Positions 52,093 to 61,322 of a DNA stretch of 64,000 nt are shown one piece after another. The stretch is from Azospirillum sp. B510. GTDB lineage: Bacteria; Pseudomonadota; Alphaproteobacteria; Azospirillales; Azospirillaceae. The translations under genes were made by a program, and so were the position numbers. Position 1 is the first letter of the stretch, and each line of letters begins with the position of its first letter. The notes under the pieces were generated by a model. The model had not been told where the DNA came from. It did no database searches and worked only from the letters and a program-made list of their open reading frames with translations. The stretch covers positions 610,001-674,000 of the forward strand of contig NC_013856.1 of the NCBI RefSeq assembly GCF_000010725.1. The letters run 5' to 3'.

Positions 52093-53514
52093 ATGAGGCG
52101 CACGCTGGTCCTGAACATCGTCGGGCTGACCGCCGACCTCCTGCCCCACGCCCCGGCGATCTCCCGTCTGGCGGCGCGCGGCATGCGCCCGTTGCTGCCG
52201 GTGCTGCCGGCGGTCACCTGTTCGGTGCAGGCCAGCATGCTGACCGGGCTTCCCCCCGGCGGCCATGGCTGCGTCGCCAACGGCTGGTATGACCGCGATC
52301 TGTCGGAGATCCTGTTCTGGAAGCAGAGCAACCGGCTGGTCAGCGGCGAGACCTTGTGGGAGGAGGCGCGGCGGCGCGACCCGGCCTTCGTCGGGGCCAA
52401 GCTGTTCTGGTGGTACAATATGTATTCCGGCGCCGACATCAGCGTCACGCCGCGCCCGATCTATGCCGCCGACGGCCGCAAGCTGCCGGACATCCACACC
52501 CACCCCGCCCCCCTGCGCGGCGAGCTGGCCCAGGCGCTGGGTCCGTTCCCGCTGTTCCGCTTCTGGGGGCCGGGGGCCGACATCGTGTCGAGCCGCTGGA
52601 TCGCCGATTGCGCGGCGGAGGTGGAGCGGCGATACCGCCCCAGCCTGTCGCTGGTCTATCTGCCCCATCTCGATTACGACCTGCAACGGCTGGGTCCCGA
52701 CGACCCGCGCATCCCCGCCCAGGTGGCCGCCGTCGACGCCCTCGCCGCCCCGCTCATCGAGACGGCGGAGCGCGAGGGAACACGGGTCGTCGTGCTGTCG
52801 GAATATGGCATCACCGGCGTCAGCGGCCCGGTCGCCATCAACCGCGCCCTGCGCTGGGCCGGGCTGATCGCGGTGCGCGAGGAACAGGGTGGCGAGCTGC
52901 TCGACCCCGGCGCGTCGGAGGCCTTCGCCGTCGCCGACCATCAGCTTGCCCATGTCTATGTCCGCCGGCCCGAACAGGTGGCGGCGGTGCGCGACCTGCT
53001 GCTGGGGCTGGACGGGGTGGAGCGGGTTCTGGATGCCGAGGCGCAGCGGGCCGCCGGCATCCGCCACCCGCGCGCCGGCGAACTGGTCGCCGTCGCCCGC
53101 GCCGACCGCTGGTTCAGCTATCCCTATTGGCTGGACGACGACAGGGCGCCCGACTTCGCCCGCACCGTGGAAATCCACCGCAAGCCCGGCTATGACCCGG
53201 CGGAGCTGTTCCTCGACCCCGCCCTGCCCTGGCCCAAGGCGTCGATCGCCTGGCGGCTGGCGAAGAAGGCGCTGGGCTTCCGCACGCTGATGGACGTGAT
53301 CCCGCTCGATGCCGGGCTGGTGAAGGGATCGCATGGCCGGCCGACCGACCGGGCGGAGGCCGGGCCGCTGCTGATTTCCTCCGAACCCGGCCTGCTGCCC
53401 GACGGCCCGGTGCCGGCGCAAGCGGTCAAGTCCCTGCTGCTCGCCCATCTGTTCGACCCCACCCCTTCGCCCTTCCTTTCGCACCATTCGTTCGACGAGG
53501 TGACCGTCCGATGA
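52093..53514 (+). CDS. eboF: EboF, type I phosphodiesterase / alkaline-phosphatase-superfamily
   Basis: A 473-residue alkaline-phosphatase-superfamily protein. LNIVGLTADLLPHAPAISRLAARGM and LPAVTCSVQASMLTGLPPGGHGCVANGWYDR (nucleophile most likely the Thr of VTCS at about 42) match nucleotide pyrophosphatase/phosphodiesterase members. SLVYLPHLDYDLQRLGPDD and a later DHQLAHVYV region supply the remaining metal ligands. It begins 5 bases after eboB and ends overlapping eboD by 4 bases. No signal peptide is present. Confidence 0.87.
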   Translation: MRRTLVLNIVGLTADLLPHAPAISRLAARGMRPLLPVLPAVTCSVQASMLTGLPPGGHGCVANGWYDRDLSEILFWKQSNRLVSGETLWEEARRRDPAFVGAKLFWWYNMYSGADISVTPRPIYAADGRKLPDIHTHPAPLRGELAQALGPFPLFRFWGPGADIVSSRWIADCAAEVERRYRPSLSLVYLPHLDYDLQRLGPDDPRIPAQVAAVDALAAPLIETAEREGTRVVVLSEYGITGVSGPVAINRALRWAGLIAVREEQGGELLDPGASEAFAVADHQLAHVYVRRPEQVAAVRDLLLGLDGVERVLDAEAQRAAGIRHPRAGELVAVARADRWFSYPYWLDDDRAPDFARTVEIHRKPGYDPAELFLDPALPWPKASIAWRLAKKALGFRTLMDVIPLDAGLVKGSHGRPTDRAEAGPLLISSEPGLLPDGPVPAQAVKSLLLAHLFDPTPSPFLSHHSFDEVTVR

Positions 53515-54704
53515 CCCCGACGCTTCATGCGGACGTCCGCCCGCCCATCCTGCGCCGGCGCTTCGCCGTCACCTTCGAGTACGCCGTCGCCTTCACCCGG
53601 AACGCCTTCGACCCGGCCAATTCCACCCTGGCCGAAGCGATGGGGACGGCGGGGGCCGTTCCGCGCCCGCGCTGCCTCGCCTTCGTCGACATGGGCGTGC
53701 TGGCCGGGCGGCCGACCCTGCCCGAGGCGATCGCCGCCCATTTCGCCGCGCGCGGCGACCTGCCCACCCTGGTGGCGCCGCCCCGGCCGCTGCCGGGTGG
53801 GGAGGCGGTGAAGAACGACCCCGCCCTGATCGGGCAGATGCACGACGCCATCCTCGGACACGGCATCGACCGCCATTCCTATGTGCTGGCGGTCGGCGGC
53901 GGCGCCTTCCTCGACGCGGTCGGCCTCGCCGCCTCCACCGCCCATCGCGGCGTGCGGCTGGTGCGCATGCCGACCACGGTGTTGGCGCAGAATGATTCCG
54001 GGGTCGGGGTGAAGAGCGCCATCAACATGAACGGCGCCAAGAACCAGATCGGCACCTTCGCCCCGCCCTGGGCGGTGGTCAACGACGCCGCCTTCCTGGA
54101 CAGCCTGCCGCAGCGCGACCGCATCGCCGGCATGGCGGAAGCGGTGAAGGTGGCGCTGATCCGCGACGGCGCCTTCTTCGACTGGCTGGAGCGCTCGGCC
54201 GATGCGCTGGCCCTGTTCGACGCCGACGCCGTCGCCCATCTGATCCGCCGCTGCGCCGAACTGCACATGCGCCAGATCGCCGAGGGCGGCGACCCGTTCG
54301 AACAGGGCAGCGCCCGTCCGCTCGATTTCGGCCATTGGGCCGCCCACAAGCTGGAAACACTGAGCCGCAACCATCTGCGCCATGGCGAGGCGGTGGCGAT
54401 CGGCATCGCGCTCGACACCCGCTATTCGGTGCTGGCCGGACTGCTGCCGGAAGGCGCGGATTTGCGTGTCGCCGTCCTGCTGGAGCATCTGGGTTTCCGC
54501 CTGTGGCACCCGGCGCTGGCCCGCCGTGACGGCGAGGGCCGACCGCAGGTTCTGGCCGGGCTGGAGGAGTTCCGCGAGCATCTCGGCGGCCGGCTGACCA
54601 TCACGCTGCTGGCGGGAATCGGCCGGGGCATCGAGGTCAACACCATGGACGCGGCCCTGGTCGAAAGCGCCATCGGCTGGCTGTCGGCGCGGGAGGCCGC
54701 CTGA
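53511..54704 (+). CDS. eboD: EboD, 3-dehydroquinate-synthase-like
   Basis: A 397-residue sugar-phosphate-cyclase-fold protein. The NAD/metal region VGGGAFLDAVGLAASTAHRGVRLVRMPTTVLAQNDSGVGVKSAINMNGAKNQIGTF and GMAEAVKVALIRDG correspond to dehydroquinate synthase, as do LDFGHWAAHKLETLSRNHLRHGEAVAIGIALD. A cyclase role on a sugar-type precursor is likely. A separate AroB should exist elsewhere in the genome, so this is the ebo paralogue. It overlaps eboF by 4 bases and eboE by 1. Confidence 0.88.
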   Translation: MTPTLHADVRPPILRRRFAVTFEYAVAFTRNAFDPANSTLAEAMGTAGAVPRPRCLAFVDMGVLAGRPTLPEAIAAHFAARGDLPTLVAPPRPLPGGEAVKNDPALIGQMHDAILGHGIDRHSYVLAVGGGAFLDAVGLAASTAHRGVRLVRMPTTVLAQNDSGVGVKSAINMNGAKNQIGTFAPPWAVVNDAAFLDSLPQRDRIAGMAEAVKVALIRDGAFFDWLERSADALALFDADAVAHLIRRCAELHMRQIAEGGDPFEQGSARPLDFGHWAAHKLETLSRNHLRHGEAVAIGIALDTRYSVLAGLLPEGADLRVAVLLEHLGFRLWHPALARRDGEGRPQVLAGLEEFREHLGGRLTITLLAGIGRGIEVNTMDAALVESAIGWLSAREAA

Positions 54705-55897
54705 TGCGCCTGCCCGGCGGCGGCACGCTCGGCTATTGCCTGAACGTCCACCCGACCCAGAGCTTCGCCGAGTTGCGGGCCGCCCTGTTGGGACCGGTGC
54801 GGGAGATCAAGCACCGGCTCCGCCCCGACCAGCCCTTCGGCGTCGGGCTGCGCCTGTCGGCGGAGGCGGCGGCGCACCCGGACGTGGCGGCGGAGCTGGC
54901 GGCGATCTTCGCCGGGGAGGGCTTCCACGCATACACCATGAACGGCTTTCCCTATGGCCGCTTCCATGGCGCGCCGGTCAAGCAGGCGGTCTATGAGCCG
55001 GACTGGACGACGGCCGACCGCGTCGCCTACAGCCTCTCGCTGGCCGAGACCATGGCGGCGCTGGTCCCGCCGGGCGGTTTCGCGACGATCAGCACGGTGC
55101 CCGGCGGCTATGCGCCACGGGTGCGCGGACGCGAGGCGGCGGTGGCCGACGGGCTGCTGCGGGCGGTGGCCGGGCTGGTCCGGCTGGAACGGGAGACCGG
55201 CCACCGCGTGGCGCTGGCGCTGGAGCCGGAACCCTGGTGCCTGCTGGACAGCACCGCCGACGCCGTCGCCTTCTTCGGCGAACACCTGTTCACCAGCGCG
55301 GCGGCGGAGCGGCTCGGCGCCCTTGCCGGCCTGACGGCGGACGAGGCGGCGGCGGCCTTGCCGCGCCATCTCGGCCTCTGCCTCGACGTCTGCCACATGG
55401 CGGTCAATTTCGAGGAGCCGGCGGAGGCGCTGGCCGCCCTGGCCGGCGCCGGCATCCCGATCCACAAGCTGCAACTGAGCGCCGCACTGCGGATCGCGCG
55501 GGCCGATGCCGTGGCGCGCGAACGCATCGCCGCCTTCCGCGACGCCGTCTATCTCCACCAGACCGTCACCCGCGCGGCCGACGGGACGACGCGGCGCTTC
55601 GTCGATCTGCCGGAAGCGCTGGAAAGCAAGGGTGGCGAGAAGGATGGAGAGGGGGAGGAATGGCGGGTCCATTTCCACGTCCCGCTTTTCGCCGAGCCGG
55701 AACCGCCGCTCGACTCCACCAGCGGCGCGCTGGAGCAGGTGTTGGAGATCCACCGCAACCACCCGGTGGCCCCGCATCTGGAGGTCGAAACCTACACCTG
55801 GGATGTCCTGCCCGCCGAAGCCTGCGGCGCGGGCGCCATGAGCGTCGTCGACGGAATTGAAAGGGAACTGCGATGGGTGTTGGAACGGCTGTCCTGA
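54704..55897 (+). CDS. eboE: EboE, TIM-barrel protein
   Basis: A 397-residue sugar-isomerase-like TIM barrel. GYCLNVHPTQSFAELRAALLGPV (about 8-30), FHAYTMNGFPYGRFHGAPVKQAVYEPDW and CLDVCHMAVNFEEPAEAL match the metabolite-traffic protein EboE. A conserved HHPV/LEVETYTWDVLP ending is present. The start ATG overlaps the eboD stop (TGATG) and its end overlaps the eboC start by 25 bases. Its substrate is not known. Confidence 0.87.
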   Translation: MRLPGGGTLGYCLNVHPTQSFAELRAALLGPVREIKHRLRPDQPFGVGLRLSAEAAAHPDVAAELAAIFAGEGFHAYTMNGFPYGRFHGAPVKQAVYEPDWTTADRVAYSLSLAETMAALVPPGGFATISTVPGGYAPRVRGREAAVADGLLRAVAGLVRLERETGHRVALALEPEPWCLLDSTADAVAFFGEHLFTSAAAERLGALAGLTADEAAAALPRHLGLCLDVCHMAVNFEEPAEALAALAGAGIPIHKLQLSAALRIARADAVARERIAAFRDAVYLHQTVTRAADGTTRRFVDLPEALESKGGEKDGEGEEWRVHFHVPLFAEPEPPLDSTSGALEQVLEIHRNHPVAPHLEVETYTWDVLPAEACGAGAMSVVDGIERELRWVLERLS

Positions 55898-56775
55898 TCC
55901 GCCCGCGCGCGGCCCTGATCCTGGGCCGCGTCTCCAACCTGCCGACGGTGCTGAGCAACGCGATCGCCGGCATCGCGCTGGCCGGTGTCGGCATGGCCGG
56001 CGGCGACATCCTTGGAGGCATCGCCCGCGCGGCCATCGTGCTGGCGCTGTTCTATGTCGGCGGCATGTATCTCAATGACGCCTTCGACGCGGAGATCGAC
56101 GCGCGGGAACGGCCGGCCCGCCCGATTCCCAAGGGCGACGCCAGCCGAGCGGTCGTGTTCGCCGCCGGCTTCGTCATGATCGGACTGGGTGTCGCCCTGA
56201 CGGCCGCCATCGGTCCGGCGGCCGGGGTGAGCGGCGCGCTGCTGGCCGGGACCATCCTGCTCTACGACATCCTGCACAAGCGCACCGCGGCGGCCCCGGC
56301 GATCATGGGGTTGTGCCGGCTGCTGTCCTACACCACCGCGGCGACCGTCGCGGGAGGGTCGGCAGGCGGCGGCGCGCTGGCGCCCTGGATGCTGCTGGGA
56401 GCGGGCGGGCTGTTCTGCCATGTCGTCGGGCTGACCTTCGCCGCCCGGCAGGAGGCCTATGACCGGCTGGATACCGCCTGGCCGCTCGGCGTGCTGGCGC
56501 TTCCGCTGGTCGGGTCGCTGTGGGTCGCGCTCGGCAGTCCGGCAGCGCTCGGGCTGTGGACGGCGCTGGCGGCGGCGACGGGCTGGGCGCTGCACCGGCT
56601 GTTCCGCCGGGTACCCGGCGACGTCCCCCGCGCGGTGGCGATGCTGATCGCCGCGATCGCGCTCTACGACGCGGTTCTGGTCGCCGCCGCCGGCTCCGCC
56701 GGTCCGCTGGCGCTGGTCGCCGCCCTGTGCTTCCCGGCGACCCTGGCGCTCCAGCGGATCGTTCCGGGAACCTGA
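55873..56775 (+). CDS. eboC: EboC, UbiA-family prenyltransferase
   Basis: A 300-residue membrane prenyltransferase with about eight hydrophobic segments. The first Asp-rich motif is NDAFDAEIDARERPARPIP (about 67-85), the NDxxDxxxD motif that binds prenyl diphosphate with Mg. A second less conserved Asp pair lies in YDRLDTAW (about 196-203). It would prenylate the product of the soluble ebo enzymes so it can reach or cross the membrane. It ends the operon, 13 bases before the convergent DeoR-type gene. Confidence 0.87.
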   Translation: MGVGTAVLIRPRAALILGRVSNLPTVLSNAIAGIALAGVGMAGGDILGGIARAAIVLALFYVGGMYLNDAFDAEIDARERPARPIPKGDASRAVVFAAGFVMIGLGVALTAAIGPAAGVSGALLAGTILLYDILHKRTAAAPAIMGLCRLLSYTTAATVAGGSAGGGALAPWMLLGAGGLFCHVVGLTFAARQEAYDRLDTAWPLGVLALPLVGSLWVALGSPAALGLWTALAAATGWALHRLFRRVPGDVPRAVAMLIAAIALYDAVLVAAAGSAGPLALVAALCFPATLALQRIVPGT

Positions 56776-56788
56776 CCGGAGGCGGTAC

Positions 56789-57556
56789 TCAGGCCCGGAC
56801 GACCCGCAGCCCGGCCGCGGCCAGCCGTCCGGCCCGCTCGCCGCCCAGTCCGCCGTCGCAGCACAGCAGGTCGAAGCTGTCGAGCTTGGCGAAGAAGGCC
56901 GGCTTGACCTGCCCGAACTTGCTGCTGTCGACCACCAGCGCCTTGGTGACCGCGTTGGCGATGGCGGTCTGCTTGATCTCGACCTCGTGGAAGTTGGAAC
57001 AGCTGATCCCCAGCGATTCATGCACGCCGCCGGCCGAGATGAAGGCGGTGTTGATGCCGATGCCGCGCAGCATCTCCAGCGATTCCGGGCTGGAGAAGGA
57101 GGCCGAGGAGGCGTGGTAGAGGCCGCCCAGCATGACCACGCGGACACCCGGCTTCCTACAGACGATCTCCGCGATGTTCATGGCGTAACAGACCACGGTG
57201 ATCCGGCTGTCGGCCGGGATGCGGCTGGCCAGATGGGTGGTGGTGGTGCCGCAATCGACGAACACCGTCTCGCCCGGTTTCAACAGGCCCGCCGCCGCCT
57301 CGCAGGCCGCCCGCTTCATCTCGATATGGGCATCCCGCTCGCGGTCCAGCATGTAGCCCATGCCGCCGGCGCTCTCCGGCCCGCCGGCGATGTAGCCGCC
57401 GAGATAGGCGAAGCGGCCCTCGCAGGAGGCGATGTCGCGCCGCACCGTCATTTCCGAAACACCCAGCAACTGGGCCGCATCCTTCAGCCGGAGATAGCCG
57501 CCGGCCTCCAGGGCGCTCTGCAACCGGTCCAGACGCTCGGCCTTTCTCATCGACAT
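56789..57556 (-). CDS. DeoR-family transcriptional repressor
   Basis: A 255-residue sugar-metabolism repressor. Residues 3-60 hold the winged helix-turn-helix (RLDRLQSALEAGGYLRLKDAAQLLGVSEMTVRRDIA), and the rest is the DeoR sensor domain (DCGTTTTHLASRIP, CYAMNIAEI, MLGGLYHASSASFSSPESLEML, VVDSSKFGQVKPAFFAKL). The sensor binds a phosphosugar. It is divergent from the DeoC operon and an E. coli-deoO-like palindrome lies between them. The start at 57556 is preferred over 57550 and 57571 by spacing to GGGG. Confidence 0.88.
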   Translation of the reverse strand: MSMRKAERLDRLQSALEAGGYLRLKDAAQLLGVSEMTVRRDIASCEGRFAYLGGYIAGGPESAGGMGYMLDRERDAHIEMKRAACEAAAGLLKPGETVFVDCGTTTTHLASRIPADSRITVVCYAMNIAEIVCRKPGVRVVMLGGLYHASSASFSSPESLEMLRGIGINTAFISAGGVHESLGISCSNFHEVEIKQTAIANAVTKALVVDSSKFGQVKPAFFAKLDSFDLLCCDGGLGGERAGRLAAAGLRVVRA

Positions 57557-57687
57557 GTCCCCATCCCACACCGTTTCCGTCCATCCCGGCGCCCGGCGGC
57601 ACCGTGCGATCCAGACGGGTCAATCCCGATGGCACGGCCCCTTGGGCAGGAGAATTATGGCCGGAATCACAATCGCATGCATTGATC

Positions 57688-57717
57688 TTGACACAGAGCG
57701 CGGCATCATGAAACTAT
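57688..57717 (+). promoter_or_regulatory. Probable promoter of the deoC operon
   Basis: TTGACA at 57688-57693 is a perfect -35. AACTAT (57712-57717) lies 18 bases downstream and is a weak -10. The operator at 57730 sits about 13 bases beyond the -10, near the transcription start. Confidence 0.45.
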
Positions 57718-57729
57718 CCTTTCAGAAAA

Positions 57730-57745
57730 TGTTAGGATGTTAACA
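57730..57745 (+). promoter_or_regulatory. DeoR-type operator
   Basis: TGTTAGGATGTTAACA is an inverted repeat TGTTA/TAACA with the same length and arm sequence as the E. coli DeoR operator (TGTTAGAATTCTAACA). It overlaps a 14-bp perfect palindrome GGATGTTAACATCC (57735-57748). It lies between the divergent DeoR gene and deoC, so it probably controls both. Confidence 0.65.
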
Positions 57746-57822
57746 TCCGCACCGCAGATGTTGGCGACCCTGCGACAATCGAGGAGAGGCCCAAGGACAA
57801 GGGTCTCCCCGGGAGGACCAAG

Positions 57823-58494
57823 ATGCCGATACCCAGCGTTCCGACGGAACCGGCCGGTCTGGCTCCGTTCATCGACCACACCCTGTTGCGCCCGGACGCC
57901 CGGCCCGCCGAAGTCGAGCGGCTGTGCGACGAGGCGCGTGCGCACGCCTTCAAGGCGGTCTGCGTCAATCCCGTCTTCATCCCGCTGGTGACCGAACGGC
58001 TGGCCGGCTCCCCGGTGGCGCCCTGTGCGGTGATCTGCTTCCCCTTCGGCGCCGACCCCACGGCGATCAAGGCGGAGGAGGCCCAATGGGTGGTGCGCCA
58101 CGGCGCCCGCGAGGTGGACATGGTGATCCCCATCGGCCTGCTGAAAGCCGGCCGCACGGCGGCGGTGCTCGACGACATCGCCGCGGTCAAGCGGGCCTGC
58201 GGCGACGCCCTGCTGAAGGTCATCATCGAAACCAGCCTGCTCACCGATGACGAGAAGATCCTGGCCTGCCGCCTGTCGCGGGAGGCCGGGGCCGATTACG
58301 TCAAGACCTCCACCGGCTTCGCCGGGGGCGGCGCCACCGTCGAGGACGTGGCGCTGATGCGCCGCACCGTCGGCGACGGCATGGGCGTCAAGGCGTCGGG
58401 CGGCGTGCGCACCACCGAGGATGCCCGCCGCATGATCGCGGCCGGCGCCTCGCGCATCGGCGCCAGCGCCAGCGTGGCGATCGTCGGCGGCTGA
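57823..58494 (+). CDS. deoC: Deoxyribose-phosphate aldolase
   Basis: A 223-residue class I aldolase cleaving 2-deoxyribose-5-phosphate to glyceraldehyde-3-phosphate and acetaldehyde. The Schiff-base lysine is Lys161 in DYVKTSTGF; the proton-relay residues are Asp99 (REVDMVIPIG) and Lys190 (GVKASGGVRT). GGGAGGACCAAG precedes ATG 57823. It is the first gene after the operator and heads a sugar importer, so a deoxypentose or related sugar is the likely growth substrate. The 184-base gap to the binding-protein gene holds no gene. Confidence 0.92.
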   Translation: MPIPSVPTEPAGLAPFIDHTLLRPDARPAEVERLCDEARAHAFKAVCVNPVFIPLVTERLAGSPVAPCAVICFPFGADPTAIKAEEAQWVVRHGAREVDMVIPIGLLKAGRTAAVLDDIAAVKRACGDALLKVIIETSLLTDDEKILACRLSREAGADYVKTSTGFAGGGATVEDVALMRRTVGDGMGVKASGGVRTTEDARRMIAAGASRIGASASVAIVGG

Positions 58495-58677
58495 GGCCGC
58501 GGGCGTCGCGCACGCTGCACGGCGTGCCGGTCGGGCGGGGGTTCCGTCCGTCCCACCCGGCACGGCATCACCAAAAACGGAACGCGCAGCGGGTGGCAAA
58601 CACCCCGGTGCCGGCGGTGGGTCGAGGAGTTCTCCCACCGCAGGGCGCCTATCGCCTCTCAAGGGAGTCACGCCGAC

Positions 58678-59724
58678 ATGAAGAAGTTGCTGTCCTCGCT
58701 CATCGTCACGGCTTCGCTGGTCGCCGGACCGGCGATGGCCGCCGATCCGGTCCCGACCCCGGACGCCGTCAAGACGCTGAAGGCCGAAGCCACCAAGAAG
58801 AAATACACCATCGCCACCGTGGTGAAGGTCGACGGCATCGCCTGGTTCGACCGCATGCGCGACGGCGTGAAGCAGTTCGCCGCCGACACCGGCCACGACA
58901 CCTGGATGGTGGGCCCCAGCCAGGCCGACGCCGCCGCCCAGGTCCAGCTCGTCGAGAACCTGATCGCCCAGGGCGTCGACGCCATCGCCATCGTCCCCTT
59001 CTCGGTCGAGGCGGTGGAGCCGGTGCTGAAGAAGGCGCGCGACCGCGGCATCGTGGTGATCGCGCATGAGGCGTCGAACATCCAGAACGCCGACTATGTG
59101 CTGGAGGCCTTCGACAATTTCGCCTACGGCGCCAAGTTGATGGAGGTTCTGGGCAAGGCGATGGGCGGCGAGGGCAAATATGTCTGCACCGTCGGCAGCC
59201 TGACCTCGAAGTCGCAGAACGAGTGGATCGACGGCGCCATCGCCTATCAGAAGGAACATTTCCCGAAGATGCAGATGGTGACCAACCGTCTGGAGACCTA
59301 TGACGACGCCAACACCGACTACAACAAGCTGAAGGAGGTCCTGACGACCTATCCGGACCTGAAGGGCATCGTCGGCGGTCCGATGCCGACCTCGGCCGGC
59401 GCCGGCCGTCTGGTGGCCGAACGCGGTCTGAAGAACAAGCTGTTCTTCTCCGGCACCGGTCTGGTGTCGGTCGCCGGCCAGTATCTGACCCAGGGCGACA
59501 TCCAGTACATCCAGTTCTGGGATCCGGCGGTCGCCGGCTATGCCATGAACATGCTGGCGGTTATGGCGCTGAACGGCAAGAAGGACCAGATCAAGGCCGG
59601 TCTGAACCTGGGCCTGCCGGGCTACACCAACCTGACCACGCCGCAGGGGGCCAAGGCCAACCTGCTGTACGGCCAGGGCTGGGTCGGCGTCACCAAGGAG
59701 AATATGGGCTCCTACGACTTCTGA
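58678..59724 (+). CDS. Sugar ABC-importer periplasmic binding protein (RhaS/LsrB-like)
   Basis: A 348-residue type-I binding protein with a signal peptide (MKKLLSSLIVTASLVAGPAMA, cleavage about 21). YTIATVVKVDGIAWFDRMRDGVKQFAADTGHDTWMVGPSQADAAAQVQLVENLIAQGVDAIAIVP and QFWDPAVAGYAMNMLAVMALNG place it near autoinducer-2 and rhamnose binding proteins. The AI-2 contact residues are not obviously conserved, so a sugar is more likely. It is followed by an RbsA-type ATPase and two permeases. Confidence 0.85.
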   Translation: MKKLLSSLIVTASLVAGPAMAADPVPTPDAVKTLKAEATKKKYTIATVVKVDGIAWFDRMRDGVKQFAADTGHDTWMVGPSQADAAAQVQLVENLIAQGVDAIAIVPFSVEAVEPVLKKARDRGIVVIAHEASNIQNADYVLEAFDNFAYGAKLMEVLGKAMGGEGKYVCTVGSLTSKSQNEWIDGAIAYQKEHFPKMQMVTNRLETYDDANTDYNKLKEVLTTYPDLKGIVGGPMPTSAGAGRLVAERGLKNKLFFSGTGLVSVAGQYLTQGDIQYIQFWDPAVAGYAMNMLAVMALNGKKDQIKAGLNLGLPGYTNLTTPQGAKANLLYGQGWVGVTKENMGSYDF

Positions 59725-59808
59725 TGATCCGAGGACGGGCGCCGGCGGCCGGAAGCGGCGGCCGGCGCCCGCGTCTTCACCCTTTCCTCGAACCGCCGGG
59801 CGGAAGAT

Positions 59809-61311
59809 ATGTCGGACGGTTTCATCGAACTCCGGAACATCCGGAAGGTGTTTTCCGGCGTCGTCGCGCTGGACGCCATGTCGCTGGTCATCAAACCCGG
59901 CGAGATCCATTGCCTGGCCGGAGAGAACGGCTCGGGCAAATCCACCGTGATCAAGATCATGTCCGGCGTCTACCAGCCGGACGGCGGCGAGATCCTGATC
60001 GACGGCCGGACGATGCCCGGCATGTCGCCGATCGAGGCCATCGCCCATGGCGTCCAGGTCATCTACCAGGACTTCTCGCTGTTCGGGAACCTGACGGTCG
60101 CCGAGAATCTGGCGATGAACGTCCATCTCGGCGAAAAGCGGCGGCTGATGGACTGGCGGCGCACCCGCGCCATCGCCCGCGAGGCGGTGGACCGGCTCGG
60201 CGTCGAGCTCGACCTGGATGCGGAGGTGGCGTCGCTGCCGACCGCCGGCAAGCAGCTGGTCGCCATCGCCCGCGCGCTGATGTCCGACGCCCGCCTGATC
60301 ATCATGGACGAGCCGACGACGGCCCTGACCCGCAAGGAGGTCGAGACGCTGTTCCGCATCGTCCGCGACATCCAGGCGCGCGGCATCGCCATCCTGTTCG
60401 TCAGCCACAAGATGCGCGAGATGCTGGAGATCAGCGAGCGCATCACCGTCATCCGCAACGGCCGCAAGGTGGCGGAGGGGCCGACCGGCGACTTCGACGA
60501 GGCGCTGATCACCCGCCACATGACCGGCAGCGACATCCTCAACGAACCCTATGTCTGGACCCCGCCCTCCGGCGCGCCGGTGCCGCCGCGGCTGGAGATC
60601 CGCGGCCTGACCGTGCCCGGCAAATGCGAGGGGCTGGATCTGGCCATCCGGCCGGGCGAGATCGTCGGGCTGTCGGGCCTGCTGGGATCCGGCCGCACCG
60701 ATCTGGCGCTGGCGCTCTTCGGCATGGTGCCGCGCCACGAGGGCGAAATCCTGATCGACGGCGCGCCGGTGCGGCTGCGCACGACCCAGGAGGCGATCGA
60801 CGCCGGCATCGCCTATGTGCCGGAGGACCGGCTGACCGAAGGGCTGTTCCTGCCACAAAGCATCAAGCGCAACATGCTCGCCACCTCCTATGAGCGGCTG
60901 GCGCCCAAGCTGGTGATCGACCGCGAGCGGGCCGACGAGATGACGCGGGGCATGGTCCGCGCCATGCAGATCGCCACCCCCACCGCCGAGAAGCCGGTGA
61001 TGCAGCTTTCGGGCGGCAACCAGCAGCGCGTGGTCCTGGCCCGCTGGCTGCTGACCGACGCCCGCGTGCTGATCCTGAACGGTCCGACCGTCGGCGTCGA
61101 TGTCGGGTCGAAGGCGGAAATCCACGCCAAGATCCGCGAGCTGGCGCAGCATCACGGCCTCGCCGTCCTGATGATCTCCGACGACGTGCTGGAGCTGGTG
61201 CAGAACTGCAACCGCATCGTGCTGATGCATCGCGGACGCTTCATCGAGGATCTGCCCGCCGCCGCCGTCACCGAGGAGTCGGTCAGCGACCGGCTCAAGA
61301 CCTTTACCTGA
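59809..61311 (+). CDS. Sugar ABC-importer ATPase, RbsA/MglA-type (duplicated)
   Basis: A 500-residue ATPase with two nucleotide-binding halves. The first has Walker A GENGSGKST (about 41-49), a modified signature (LPTAGKQLVAIARAL) and Walker B LIIMDEPTTALT. The second has GLLGSGRTDLALALF in place of Walker A and a signature LSGGNQQRVVLARWLLTDARVLILNGPTVGVDVG. This layout is typical of carbohydrate importers of the ribose/galactose class. It feeds the two permeases downstream. GGAAGAT precedes ATG 59809; the 84-base gap from the binding protein holds no gene. Confidence 0.9.
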   Translation: MSDGFIELRNIRKVFSGVVALDAMSLVIKPGEIHCLAGENGSGKSTVIKIMSGVYQPDGGEILIDGRTMPGMSPIEAIAHGVQVIYQDFSLFGNLTVAENLAMNVHLGEKRRLMDWRRTRAIAREAVDRLGVELDLDAEVASLPTAGKQLVAIARALMSDARLIIMDEPTTALTRKEVETLFRIVRDIQARGIAILFVSHKMREMLEISERITVIRNGRKVAEGPTGDFDEALITRHMTGSDILNEPYVWTPPSGAPVPPRLEIRGLTVPGKCEGLDLAIRPGEIVGLSGLLGSGRTDLALALFGMVPRHEGEILIDGAPVRLRTTQEAIDAGIAYVPEDRLTEGLFLPQSIKRNMLATSYERLAPKLVIDRERADEMTRGMVRAMQIATPTAEKPVMQLSGGNQQRVVLARWLLTDARVLILNGPTVGVDVGSKAEIHAKIRELAQHHGLAVLMISDDVLELVQNCNRIVLMHRGRFIEDLPAAAVTEESVSDRLKTFT

Positions 61312-61322
61312 GGGAGGAACCG

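Noticed and set aside
57706..61230. A 1,174-codon minus-strand open frame opposite deoC and the sugar transporter
   Set aside because: Shadow frame over three clear genes with active-site motifs.
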